From Spirochaetes bacterium ADurb.Bin218 (GTDB lineage: Bacteria > Spirochaetota > UBA4802 > UBA5550), in NCBI GenBank assembly GCA_002069965.1, contig MWCI01000024.1, positions 1 to 42,571 of the forward strand: 42,571 nucleotides of DNA, given 5' to 3'. Shown in pieces: positions 15,283-23,774 of this stretch. Every line of letters begins with the position of its first letter. The stretch's first letter is position 1. The position numbers and the translations under genes are program-made. The notes beneath the pieces are model-generated. The model ran no database searches and had not been told where the DNA came from. It worked only from the letters and a program-made list of their open reading frames with translations.

Positions 15283-16857
15283 ATGGCTTCACAAAAAGTA
15301 TATATAGATCCTTTGACAAGAATAGAAGGTCACCTTTCAATAGAGATGGATGTTCAGGATGGTAAGGTTGTTGATGCTAAGTGCCGTGGAGACATGTATA
15401 GGGGCTATGAGTCTATCCTGCAGGGAAGAAATCCAGTTGATGCGCAGCAAATTGTAATGAGAATATGTGGAGTTTGCCCTGTGTCTCACGGTCAGGCCTC
15501 AAGCAGATGCCTTGATGATGCCTTTGGCATAAAGCCAACAAAAAATGGAAGAATTTTGCGTAATTTGATTCTTGGCTCGAACTTTTTGCAATCTCATATT
15601 CTCCATTTTTATCATCTTGCAGCTCTTGACTTTGTGGATATAACAGCAATTCTTAAATATAAAGGTTCTGACGATGCTCTGTTGAGACTGAAGGATTGGG
15701 TAAATAACGAGATTAAAGTAAAAAAAGGCAGAGTTGATGAAATTTCAACAGCAGGTCCATTTTTGCCAAGATATGAAGGAGAAAATTTTTACATCAAAGA
15801 TCTAGATACAAATATTGATGCAATTGCAGGCTATGTTAAGGCTCTTGAAATAAGAGAAAAGACTCACAGGATGGTAGCACTCTTTGGAGGAAGAGCTCCG
15901 CATCCAATAGCAATGGTTCCTGGTGGAGTTACAACAGAGATAACAAGTGCAAGGGTAAAAGAATTCAAAAAGTATCTTAAAGAAGTAGAAAAGTTTATAA
16001 ATGAGACTTATATAAATCATGTAATAGCTGTTGCAAAAGCTTTCCCTGAATACTTTAAGCTCGGCAAATATGACAACTTCCTTTCTTATGGCGTTTTTGA
16101 CAAGGATGAGGATCGTAAGAGTTTTATGTTTGAACAGGGAGTTATTACTGCAGGCAAGCTGGAGAAATTTGATTCATCTAAAATTAGAGAACAGATAAAA
16201 TATGCAAGGTATAAATCCGGTTCAAATCTCCATCCTCTTAAGGGTGAGACTGTTGCTGATCCAGAAAAAAGTGGTGCTTATTCATGGGTTAAAGCCCCAA
16301 GGTATGATGACAAGCCTATGGAAGTGGGAGTTCTTGCAAGGACGCTTGTGGCATATTTATCTGGCAATAAGGATGTTAAGGCAGAGGTTGATTCACTCCT
16401 TAAAGTATTTAATGCTGAATTGCCAGCAGCTAATTCTGTTTTAGGACGTCATGCAGCAAGGGCTCTTGAAAGCAAACTTATTGCAAAGGCGATACACAAA
16501 TGGCTTGATGATCTTGATTCAGATGAAAAGACAAGAAATAGCTATGTTATACCGGAATCAGGGGAGGGCGAAGGTCTCATTGAGGCTCCAAGGGGTGCTC
16601 TTGGCCACTGGATAGTTGTTAAGGATCACAAAATAGCTAATTACCAGGCAATAGTTCCTACCACATGGTTCTGCTCTCCACGGGATGACAAAGGAGTTAG
16701 GGGTCCAGTTGAACAGGCTTTGATTGGCACTCCAGTATCGGATCCAAAAAATCCTATTGAGGCAGCTCGAGTTGTTCGTTCCTTTGATCCATGCCTTGCT
16801 TGCGCTATTCACGTTGTTGAAGGCGATAAGGAGATAGGCAAATTCAGACTTATATAA
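15283..16857 (+). CDS. [NiFe] hydrogenase large subunit
   Basis: Catalytic subunit (524 residues) for reversible H2 oxidation, starting three bases after the small-subunit stop codon. The Ni-Fe ligands are in MRICGVCPVSHG (Cys62, Cys65) and SFDPCLACAIH (Cys504, Cys507, His510). RIEGH is at residues 13-17. The first cysteine of the C-terminal pair is encoded by TGC, so this is a [NiFe] and not a [NiFeSe] enzyme. The last 14 residues, VVEGDKEIGKFRLI, are the tail expected to be removed by the protease encoded upstream. The subunit has no signal peptide and should be exported with the small subunit. No cytochrome b anchor gene follows, which suggests a soluble group 1 enzyme reducing c-type cytochromes. 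Confidence 0.94.
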   Translation: MASQKVYIDPLTRIEGHLSIEMDVQDGKVVDAKCRGDMYRGYESILQGRNPVDAQQIVMRICGVCPVSHGQASSRCLDDAFGIKPTKNGRILRNLILGSNFLQSHILHFYHLAALDFVDITAILKYKGSDDALLRLKDWVNNEIKVKKGRVDEISTAGPFLPRYEGENFYIKDLDTNIDAIAGYVKALEIREKTHRMVALFGGRAPHPIAMVPGGVTTEITSARVKEFKKYLKEVEKFINETYINHVIAVAKAFPEYFKLGKYDNFLSYGVFDKDEDRKSFMFEQGVITAGKLEKFDSSKIREQIKYARYKSGSNLHPLKGETVADPEKSGAYSWVKAPRYDDKPMEVGVLARTLVAYLSGNKDVKAEVDSLLKVFNAELPAANSVLGRHAARALESKLIAKAIHKWLDDLDSDEKTRNSYVIPESGEGEGLIEAPRGALGHWIVVKDHKIANYQAIVPTTWFCSPRDDKGVRGPVEQALIGTPVSDPKNPIEAARVVRSFDPCLACAIHVVEGDKEIGKFRLI

Positions 16858-16868
16858 TTTTTCCAGAT

Positions 16869-16906
16869 GGGGATGTCAGGCTTTCTGATATCCCCAATAA
16901 TTTTTA
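16869..16906 (+). terminator. Terminator of the hydrogenase operon
   Basis: GGGGATGTCAG (16869-16879) pairs with CTGATATCCCC (16885-16895) over 11 bp with one G-U pair and the loop GCTTT, followed by AATAATTTTTATT. It begins 11 bases after the large-subunit stop codon. Confidence 0.85.
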
Positions 16907-16972
16907 TTACAAAATTAATAATATGATTTTTTGTGCAGTTTTTTGTAAAAGTTCTTGAATTGTAACATTAAA

Positions 16973-16990
16973 TATGTCAATATTGACATA
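16973..16990. promoter_or_regulatory. Perfect 18-bp palindrome upstream of acyl-CoA synthetase
   Basis: TATGTCAATATTGACATA reads the same on both strands. It lies between the two terminator hairpins, 153 bases before the acyl-CoA synthetase start. A dimeric repressor of fatty-acid genes is one possible reader (inference). Its right half contains TTGACA, which could also act as a -35 element. Confidence 0.5.
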
Positions 16991-17014
16991 ATAAAAGTTT
17001 CTGGTAACAGGCTT

Positions 17015-17040
17015 AGCTGCCCTTGGGCAGCTTTTTTTTT
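17015..17040 (+). terminator. Second strong terminator hairpin between hydrogenase and acyl-CoA synthetase
   Basis: AGCTGCCC (17015-17022) pairs perfectly with GGGCAGCT (17025-17032), followed by an unbroken T run to 17040. It lies 120 bp after the first terminator and 38 bp before the promoter of the next gene. It is either a back-up terminator or the end of a short transcript starting between 16900 and 17000. Confidence 0.85.
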
Positions 17041-17077
17041 GTTTAATCGATATTTTCTTAAAAAACAAATAAATAAT

Positions 17078-17107
17078 TTGACTATTTATATTAAAATATG
17101 ATACAAT
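17078..17107 (+). promoter_or_regulatory. Sigma70-type promoter of the acyl-CoA synthetase gene
   Basis: TTGACT (17078-17083), 18 bases, then TACAAT (17102-17107), with TG just ahead of the -10 (TGATACAAT) forming an extended -10. A start near 17114 would give a 30-base leader holding the ribosome-binding site GGGGGA at 17132-17137. Confidence 0.65.
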
Positions 17108-17143
17108 GTTTATCTAAACTATGAAAAATATGGGGGATTTTTT

Positions 17144-18841
17144 ATGGCAAGTGATATTTATGATTCAAAACCGTGGCTTAAATTTTATGCTCCAGGGGTT
17201 CCTGCTTCAATAAATTATGAAAGGATTACACTTCATGAGATGTTTTATCGGACAGCAGCAAAGTATCCTGATCGGGATGCCCTTATTTTTCAGGGGTATA
17301 GGATAAAGTACAGTGAGCTACGGGATTTGGTTGATACTCTTGCTGCTTTTTTATCTTCTAAAGGCATAAATAAAGGAGATGTTGTGGCTATTCTTCTCCC
17401 AAATATGATTCAGACAGTTGCCTCCTATTATGCTGTTCTCAAAATAGGGGGTATAGTTCAAATGAATAATCCCTTATATACAGATAGAGAGTTGGAATAT
17501 CAATTCAATGACTCCGGAGCAAAGTTTTTGATTACACTTGATCTCCTTGCTTCAAGGATGATTGCTTTAAGAGAGAAAACCAAAATTGAACATATAATAT
17601 GGACATCAATTGCTGATTATCTCCCAGGGCTTAAGAAATTTTTGGTTAAATTAGTTGGAAAGAAAAAGGGGCTATGTGCAGATGTTCCTGCTGCCTCTAA
17701 GGTATATCACTGGGCTGAGGCTGCATCTTTTAAGGGTAATGTTCCAGAGGTGACTGTTGATTTTGAAGATACGGCTGTTTATCAATACACTGGCGGAACC
17801 ACTGGCCAATCCAAGGGCGCAATTTTAACTCATAAAAATCTCTGTTGTATGATTCAGATGTATGAGGCGTGGTTCCCCACTCTTAAAAAAGGAGATGAGG
17901 TGCTTATTGCTGCTGCTCCTGTTTTCCATGTTCTTGGTATGAGTGCTGCCATGAATCTTCCAATGTATATGGGGTGGACAGCTGTTATGGTGCCAAAACC
18001 TCAGCCAAAGGAATTACTTGAGGCAACAAGAAAATACAGACCAACGGTCTGTTCCATGGTCCCAACAATGTATGTGGGGATGTTGCAGCATCCTGATCTA
18101 AAGAAAACAGATATGACCTGTTATAAGGTTTTGACTTCAGGGGGTTCTTCTCTTCCTGTAGAGGTGCTTAAAAAATTCAAGGAGCTTACAGGTGCAGATA
18201 TAAATGAAGGTTTTGGTATGACAGAAACATCCCCTCAGACTCATCTTAATCCCTATGGAGGTCTTAATAAACCAGGTAGCATTGGTATTCCTTATCCAGA
18301 TACTGAAGTGAAAATTGTAGATCTGGAAAGAGGTGAAGATTCAATGCCAGTTGGCAAAGAAGGAGAGATGATTTTCAAGGGTCCCCAGGTAACAAAAGGT
18401 TATTTGAATAAGCCAGAAGAGACTGCAAAGTCCATAAGGAATGGCTGGCTTTATTCTGGAGATATTGCATATATGGATGAAGATGGTTATTTCTTTGTTG
18501 TGGATCGTAAAAAGGATCTGATAATATCTGGCGGATACAATGTGTATCCGAGGGAAATTGAAGAGGTTTTGTATAAGCATCCACTTATTCAAAAAGCTGC
18601 AGCCATTGGAGTTCCTGATGAGAAGAGGGGGGAGAATATAAAGATCTTTGTTGTGCCAAATGAGGGAGCAACTCTTACTGTAGATGAGGTTATGAATTAT
18701 TGTAAAGAAAACCTTGCAAAATACAAATGGCCTTCAGAGATAGAGATCCGCTCTTCTTTGCCAGAGAGCAATGTCGGCAAGATACTTAAAAAAGAGCTGA
18801 GAAGAGAAGAGGAGGAAAAGAGAAAATCAACAGCAAGGTGA
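17144..18841 (+). CDS. Long-chain acyl-CoA synthetase (AMP-binding)
   Basis: A 565-residue adenylate-forming ligase of the FadD type that activates fatty acids to acyl-CoA with ATP. Motifs are the P-loop-like YTGGTTGQSKGAILTH, the NEGFGMTETSP segment, the YSGDIAYMDEDGY motif with the conserved aspartate, DRKKDLIISGGYNVYP, and a C-terminal catalytic lysine in NVGKILKKELR. No signal peptide or membrane segment is obvious, so it is cytosolic or peripheral. It is a single-gene unit with its own promoter, followed by a 351-bp gap and an acyl-CoA dehydrogenase gene that would use its product. Chain-length preference cannot be read; a short-chain or methylmercaptopropionate ligase is a less likely alternative. 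Confidence 0.88.
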   Translation: MASDIYDSKPWLKFYAPGVPASINYERITLHEMFYRTAAKYPDRDALIFQGYRIKYSELRDLVDTLAAFLSSKGINKGDVVAILLPNMIQTVASYYAVLKIGGIVQMNNPLYTDRELEYQFNDSGAKFLITLDLLASRMIALREKTKIEHIIWTSIADYLPGLKKFLVKLVGKKKGLCADVPAASKVYHWAEAASFKGNVPEVTVDFEDTAVYQYTGGTTGQSKGAILTHKNLCCMIQMYEAWFPTLKKGDEVLIAAAPVFHVLGMSAAMNLPMYMGWTAVMVPKPQPKELLEATRKYRPTVCSMVPTMYVGMLQHPDLKKTDMTCYKVLTSGGSSLPVEVLKKFKELTGADINEGFGMTETSPQTHLNPYGGLNKPGSIGIPYPDTEVKIVDLERGEDSMPVGKEGEMIFKGPQVTKGYLNKPEETAKSIRNGWLYSGDIAYMDEDGYFFVVDRKKDLIISGGYNVYPREIEEVLYKHPLIQKAAAIGVPDEKRGENIKIFVVPNEGATLTVDEVMNYCKENLAKYKWPSEIEIRSSLPESNVGKILKKELRREEEEKRKSTAR

Positions 18842-18886
18842 GTATAAGACTTTAGGCTTTATTTGATTTGAAAAATTTAATTTTTA

Positions 18887-18915
18887 TTGACATTTTTATA
18901 TTTAGTTAATAAAAA
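18887..18915 (+). promoter_or_regulatory. Weak sigma70-like promoter in the 18842-19192 gap
   Basis: A perfect TTGACA (18887-18892) is followed after 17 bases by TAAAAA (18910-18915), a poor -10. The 351-bp gap holds this and the better sigma54-like site further down; I see no gene in it. Confidence 0.3.
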
Positions 18916-19103
18916 TCATTTAGTAACGTAGAAATTTTGCCCTTTTTTTAAGGTGCAATAAGCTTTTAAATAGAAAGTTTTGCTGGTTTAATATCCAAAG
19001 GTATAATTTTTTATGGGGGATTACTTTTTTAGAGCTTTTTTTAGGTGTAGCTCCTTTTTAAGTAATTTTTCCTTAAATAAGTGAAAGCAGTAAATAAGAT
19101 TGC

Positions 19104-19119
19104 TGGCATGTAGTGTGCA
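19104..19119 (+). promoter_or_regulatory. Sigma54 (-24/-12) promoter of acyl-CoA dehydrogenase
   Basis: TGGCATG, four bases, then GTGCA matches the TGGCACG-N4-TTGCA consensus with two changes. The invariant GG (19105-19106) and GC (19117-19118) are exactly 10 bases apart. Transcription would start near 19130. A hairpin, TTCTGC (19122-19127) with GCAGAA (19134-19139), overlaps that point. The enhancer-binding activator is not in this window. Confidence 0.6.
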
Positions 19120-19192
19120 TATTCTGCCCAGGAGCAGAAAAATCTTATTTTCTGGAATATATATACAATAAACACTTTTTAGGGAGGCTTAT

Positions 19193-21064
19193 ATGCTTAA
19201 TCCACTGGTTGATACAAGGGATGTAAAATTTGTTTTATTTGAGCTCCTCGAAGCACAGAAGATGACAGAATACTCTGCTTTTGCTGATTTTGATCTCGAT
19301 ACTTTTGAAGCAACTATTGATCTTGCAGAGCAGATGGCTGTTGAGGTTTTTTATCCTACTGCTGAAGAAGGTGACAAGATTGGTGCAAAATGGGATCCTG
19401 TAACAAAGGAAGTTAAGATTCCAGAAATTTTTAAGCCAGCACTGGATAAATTCTATGAAGCTGGTTTTATGGGTCTTACAGATTCTCCAGAGCATGGCGG
19501 AACAGGGATGCCTAATATGGTTGGTGCTGCTGTTAATGAATATGTTTGTGCTGCAAACTATAGCCTTGGCATGTATCCAGGTCTTTCCCATGGAGCAATG
19601 GAACTTATCTATGCCTTTGGAACAGAAGAACAGAAAAAACTCTATGCTGACAAAATTATGACTGGTGAGTGGGGTGGCACAATGTGCTTGACAGAGCCAG
19701 ATGCAGGTAGTGATGTCGGTAACCTCAAGACTAAGGCTGTAAAGCAGCCTGATGGAACATATAAGATCCAGGGGCAGAAAATATTTATTTCATCTGGAGA
19801 AAACGATTACTACAAAAACATGATTCATCCTGTTCTTGCTCGTATTGAAGGGGATCCAAAGGGCACAAAGGGTATTTCGATTTTTATCGTTCCAAAATAC
19901 AGAGTAAATCCAGATGGCTCCCTTGGAGAATTCAATGATGTAGTGTGCACAGGCATTGAGCACAAGATGGGTATTCATGGTCAGGGAACATCCCAGCTTG
20001 CCTTTGGTGACAATGGTAATTGTATTGGCTATCTCCTTGGCGAAGAGCGTCAGGGTATGAAGATTATGTTTAAGATGATGAACTATGCACGTAATGGTGT
20101 TGCAGTTCAGGGTCAGGGTAATGCCTCTGCAGCTTATATGCATGCAGTTACTTATGCAAAGAATAGATATCAGGGATCTGATGTAACTCAGATGTTAAAT
20201 CCAGATGCTCCTCTGGTAACAATAAGCAAGCATCCTGATGTAAAGAGAATGCTTCTTTGGATGAAATCTCATCTTGAAGGTCAGAGAATTCTTTGCTACT
20301 ATCTATATAAGAATATTGACCTTGCTAATATAGCTCCTGATGAAACAGCAAGAAAAGAGGCTCAGGCCCTTGTTGAGATCCTTACTCCTATCTGTAAAGC
20401 TGGATGCACAGATAAAGGTGTTGAAATTACATCAATGGCTATGCAGACCTATGGCGGATATGGATATTGCCGTGATTATCCAATAGTCAGATATATGTGT
20501 GACTCCAAAATTCTTGCTATTTGGGAAGGAACAAACGGGATTCAGTCTATGGACCTTACAATGAGAAAGATTCTCATGAATAAGGATCAGTATAACTATA
20601 AGGTTATGAGAAAGAGAATGGATGATACTATTGCTGCTGCTAAAGGCATAGTTGAAGACAAATACATTGAGATTTTTCTTGATGGTCTTAAAGAGCTTGA
20701 TGAGATTATTGAAATGCTTAAAAAGCATATGGCTGAGGGTAAATTCCTCCATCTATTTATGCATGCAACTCCTCTTCAGGAAGCTATGTATATGGTTGCA
20801 ATCGCATGGTGCCATCTCTGGTCTCTTACCAAAACTTTGCCAAAGATGAAAGAGCTTGTTGGAGATACAAAGGGTGCAGATAGAGATAAGCTTTTGGCAG
20901 AAAATGATGAGGCTGCTTTCTATACAGGAAAGGTTCTTGCTTCTCAGTTTTATATTGGAAGTGAGTTCCCTAAATTCTTTGGTAGAGCAAAGGCCATCAA
21001 GTGGAATGAAACTGCTACAATTAAAGCTACTGATCCTGTATTTACAGGCGCTCCTCTTGAATAA
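19193..21064 (+). CDS. Acyl-CoA dehydrogenase, long (about 600-residue) subfamily
   Basis: A 623-residue FAD-dependent acyl-CoA dehydrogenase that introduces the 2,3-double bond in fatty-acyl-CoA. It has an N-terminal helical domain, the substrate/FAD region MCLTEPDAGSDVGNL, the GIEHKMGIHGQGTSQLAF segment, and YGGYGYCRDYPIVRY followed by LAIWEGTNGIQSMDL, where the glutamate is the likely catalytic base. It is longer than ordinary enzymes (about 380) because of a C-terminal extension (about residues 460-623), as in the subfamily that includes DmdC. Electrons should pass to ETF, which is not encoded here. GGGAGG lies at 19182-19187. A bidirectional terminator follows. Confidence 0.92.
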   Translation: MLNPLVDTRDVKFVLFELLEAQKMTEYSAFADFDLDTFEATIDLAEQMAVEVFYPTAEEGDKIGAKWDPVTKEVKIPEIFKPALDKFYEAGFMGLTDSPEHGGTGMPNMVGAAVNEYVCAANYSLGMYPGLSHGAMELIYAFGTEEQKKLYADKIMTGEWGGTMCLTEPDAGSDVGNLKTKAVKQPDGTYKIQGQKIFISSGENDYYKNMIHPVLARIEGDPKGTKGISIFIVPKYRVNPDGSLGEFNDVVCTGIEHKMGIHGQGTSQLAFGDNGNCIGYLLGEERQGMKIMFKMMNYARNGVAVQGQGNASAAYMHAVTYAKNRYQGSDVTQMLNPDAPLVTISKHPDVKRMLLWMKSHLEGQRILCYYLYKNIDLANIAPDETARKEAQALVEILTPICKAGCTDKGVEITSMAMQTYGGYGYCRDYPIVRYMCDSKILAIWEGTNGIQSMDLTMRKILMNKDQYNYKVMRKRMDDTIAAAKGIVEDKYIEIFLDGLKELDEIIEMLKKHMAEGKFLHLFMHATPLQEAMYMVAIAWCHLWSLTKTLPKMKELVGDTKGADRDKLLAENDEAAFYTGKVLASQFYIGSEFPKFFGRAKAIKWNETATIKATDPVFTGAPLE

Positions 21065-21082
21065 AATTATTTATAATGCTAA

Positions 21083-21115
21083 GAAAAAAAGCTGCTCCAT
21101 TGAGCAGCTTTTTTA
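21083..21115. terminator. Bidirectional terminator, acyl-CoA dehydrogenase / isocitrate dehydrogenase
   Basis: GCTGCTC (21091-21097) pairs with GAGCAGC (21102-21108) around CATT, flanked by an A run on the left and a T run on the right. It can therefore stop transcription from both convergent genes. Confidence 0.92.
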
Positions 21116-21135
21116 TTTTGTTATTTGCTGTATGT

Positions 21136-22353
21136 TTAACTATTTAAAAGCACTTGTAGTCTCTTGTCTATTTCTCTTATAAAGCCCTCTGTATTTAAAG
21201 GAACCACATCTGCATCATTACAAAGAGCAGCTAAGTCTTTGGTCATAAAGCCGTCTTCTATTGTCTGGATTGATGCTTTTTCTAATTTTTCTGCAAAATC
21301 CACAAGGCTATGGAGATTGTCAAGCTCCCCACGTTTTTTAAGTGCTCCTGTCCAGGCAAATATTGTTGCCATTGAATTTGTTGAGGTTTCTTCCCCTTTG
21401 AGGTGCTTGTAGTAATGACGCTGAACTGTTCCATGGGCTGCTTCATATTCATAATAACCCTCTGGCGACACAAGGACTGATGTCATCATGGCCAGGCTGC
21501 CAAATACAGTTGCCACCATATCAGACATTACGTCTCCATCATAATTTTTACATGCCCAGATAAATCCTCCCTCAGATCTAACAACACGGGCTACTGCGTC
21601 ATCAATGAGAGTATAAAAGTATTCAATCCCTGCTTTTTGAAATTTTATTTTATATTCCTGTTCAAATATCTCCTGAAAAATATCTTTGAATCTGTGGTCG
21701 TATTTTTTGGAGATTGTATCTTTTGTGGCAAACCATATATCCTGCTTTGTGTCAAGAGCATAATTAAAGCATGACCGTGCAAAGCTTGCTATTGAACTGT
21801 CAAGATTATGCATTGCAAGGAGTATACCTGGAGAGTCAAAAGTATGGACTGTTTCTTTGATTACCTCACCGCTTTCTGATGTAAATGTAAGCTCTGCTAC
21901 TCCTTTGCCACTTGCAATAATTTCCACGTCTTTATAAACATCACCATAGGCATGCCTTGCTATTGTGATTGGCTTTTTCCATGCAGGTATAAAGGGCTTT
22001 ATTCTCTTTATAACTATGGGGGCTCTAAATACTGTTCCATCAAGTATGCCCCTTATTGTACCATTGGGGCTTTTCCACATTTCCTTTAGATTGTATTCCT
22101 TGACTCTTTCTGCATTTGGTGTGATTGTGGCACACTTAACAGCAACTCCATATTTTTTTGTTGCCAGAGCTGATTCAACTGTTACTTTATCTTCTGTTTT
22201 GTCTCTGTTTTCCAGTCCCAGATCGTAATACTCTGTTTTAAGTTCTATATATGGCTCCAGAAGTATTTCTTTTATGAGCTTCCATATAACACGGGTCATC
22301 TCATCTCCGTCCATCTCTACAAGAGGGGTCGTCATTTTAATCTTATCTGACAT
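21136..22353 (-). CDS. icd: NADP-dependent isocitrate dehydrogenase, eukaryote-like type
   Basis: A 405-residue dimeric isocitrate dehydrogenase converting isocitrate to 2-oxoglutarate and CO2 with NADP. It opens with [15 protein letters not shown] and continues with [29 protein letters not shown] and RHAYGDVYK, the pattern of the subfamily shared with eukaryotic cytosolic and mitochondrial enzymes, and it has [14 protein letters not shown] near the C-terminus. This differs from the E. coli-type Icd (about 416 residues). It fits with the aconitase gene 3 kb away, so the organism has at least this stretch of the TCA cycle, oxidative or reductive. A good ribosome-binding site (CAGGAG) precedes the start. 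Confidence 0.94.
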   Translation of the reverse strand: MSDKIKMTTPLVEMDGDEMTRVIWKLIKEILLEPYIELKTEYYDLGLENRDKTEDKVTVESALATKKYGVAVKCATITPNAERVKEYNLKEMWKSPNGTIRGILDGTVFRAPIVIKRIKPFIPAWKKPITIARHAYGDVYKDVEIIASGKGVAELTFTSESGEVIKETVHTFDSPGILLAMHNLDSSIASFARSCFNYALDTKQDIWFATKDTISKKYDHRFKDIFQEIFEQEYKIKFQKAGIEYFYTLIDDAVARVVRSEGGFIWACKNYDGDVMSDMVATVFGSLAMMTSVLVSPEGYYEYEAAHGTVQRHYYKHLKGEETSTNSMATIFAWTGALKKRGELDNLHSLVDFAEKLEKASIQTIEDGFMTKDLAALCNDADVVPLNTEGFIREIDKRLQVLLNS

Positions 22354-22546
22354 GAAAAATCTCCTGTTTGTTTTATTTCCATTGAAGAATTAAATAAATA
22401 ATAGTTTTTTAAAAAGATAATATTTTCCTGTCCACTAAAATAACTATAGGTTTGATTTTTTTATTTAGAGTGAAAATTTTTTAATAGCTTTTTGATAGGC
22501 AATATGCTTATAGTAATTTAAAAATTTTTTGTAGGTTGCAGTCAGG

Positions 22547-23017
22547 ATGATTACAATAGATATCCCTGGAGGAGATATTCTTAAAGCAGAGCATCTCGTC
22601 CTTGATTATAATGGCACTATTGCAGTAGATGGCGTGATACTTCCGGGTGTAAGGGAACTGCTTGCTAAACTTTCCAGTGATATTCAAATCCATGTTATAA
22701 CCGCAGATACTTTTGGAAGGGCAGAGGCGGAACTTTCAGGTGTTAATTGTTCTCTTAAAATTTTGCAAAAGGAGAATCAACAAAAGCAAAAGTTAAACTT
22801 TATTGAAGAGCTTGGGAAAGAGCGTGTGATTGCCATAGGTAATGGCTATAATGATCTTTTGATGCTTAAAGAAGCTGGATTGAGTATTTCTGTTATCCAA
22901 AAAGAAGGGGCTTGTCCTCAGAGTGTAGTTTTTTCAGATATTGTCACAACATCAATAATTGATGCTCTTGAGCTTTTAATCAATCCTTTTAGAATGATTG
23001 CAACTTTGAGAAACTAA
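22547..23017 (+). CDS. HAD-family phosphatase, P-type ATPase-like soluble protein
   Basis: A 156-residue small HAD-fold protein resembling the soluble phosphatases related to the P domain of P-type ATPases. Motif I is LDYNGTIA, with the nucleophile aspartate but asparagine where many HAD phosphatases have the acid/base aspartate. Motif II is VITADTFG, and motif III/IV is AIGNGYNDLLML. The substrate is unknown. It is 25 bp upstream of queE and on the same strand, so the two are probably co-transcribed. The start is uncertain, since the ATG has only a close-lying AGG before it. Confidence 0.75.
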   Translation: MITIDIPGGDILKAEHLVLDYNGTIAVDGVILPGVRELLAKLSSDIQIHVITADTFGRAEAELSGVNCSLKILQKENQQKQKLNFIEELGKERVIAIGNGYNDLLMLKEAGLSISVIQKEGACPQSVVFSDIVTTSIIDALELLINPFRMIATLRN

Positions 23018-23042
23018 AACAATATTTTTATGGGGATTTTAT

Positions 23043-23672
23043 ATGGCTCTAAAAGTAAATGAAATTTTTTACTCTCTTCAGGGAGAGACAACCACAACAG
23101 GGTTTACCTCTGTCTTTATAAGGCTTTCTGGCTGTAACCTCAACTGCACTTGGTGTGATACTGCTTATGCCAAAAGCGGTGGAATTGATATGGAGGTTGA
23201 TGATATTGTCAAAAAGGTTGTTTCCTTTGAGCCATTCAATCATATAACAGTTACAGGGGGCGAGCCTTTATTGCAGTCAGATACTCATGCTTTATTGAAA
23301 AGTCTTACAGATTATGGCTATGGAGTTCAGCTTGAGACAAATGGCACTATTCTTTTTGATAATATGCCAAGGGGGGTTAGGGTAATAACTGATGTTAAAA
23401 CTCCATCAAGTGGGGAGGCTGGATCTTTTTGCATGGATAATTTAAAGTACCTAAAAAAATATGATGAGGTTAAATTTGTTATAGGCATTATGGAGGATTA
23501 TCAATTTGCAAAGGACTTTATAAAAAGTTATCTTTCAAAAATTGATTGTGTCATAAATTTTACTCCTGCGGCAAATTTAATGGAACCATGGGCTCTTGCA
23601 AATCTAATAATCAAAGATAGACTAAGTGTGCGTTTGAATATTCAGCTTCACAAGGCTGTAAATTTTAAGTAG
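23043..23672 (+). CDS. queE: 7-carboxy-7-deazaguanine synthase
   Basis: A 209-residue radical SAM enzyme of queuosine biosynthesis that contracts the ring of 6-carboxytetrahydropterin. The N-terminal FYSLQGETTTTG is typical of QueE. The radical SAM cluster is CNLNCTWCDT (Cys31, 35, 38) and the SAM-binding GGEP is in VTGGEPLLQ. Length fits the family. GGGGA precedes the ATG. The other queuosine genes (queC, queD) are not in the window. Confidence 0.92.
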   Translation: MALKVNEIFYSLQGETTTTGFTSVFIRLSGCNLNCTWCDTAYAKSGGIDMEVDDIVKKVVSFEPFNHITVTGGEPLLQSDTHALLKSLTDYGYGVQLETNGTILFDNMPRGVRVITDVKTPSSGEAGSFCMDNLKYLKKYDEVKFVIGIMEDYQFAKDFIKSYLSKIDCVINFTPAANLMEPWALANLIIKDRLSVRLNIQLHKAVNFK

Positions 23673-23774
23673 CTATTCTAAAGTGCTTGCCATATTAACT
23701 TGCCTTTGTAATTGTAACTCAATATCTAATTTTGTGTCTTATTTTTATATAAATTTTTTAAGGAGTAATATTTC

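Noticed and set aside
16780-16857. A [NiFeSe] hydrogenase
   Set aside because: The C-terminal ligand motif uses TGC codons (DPCLAC), with no in-frame TGA or SECIS.
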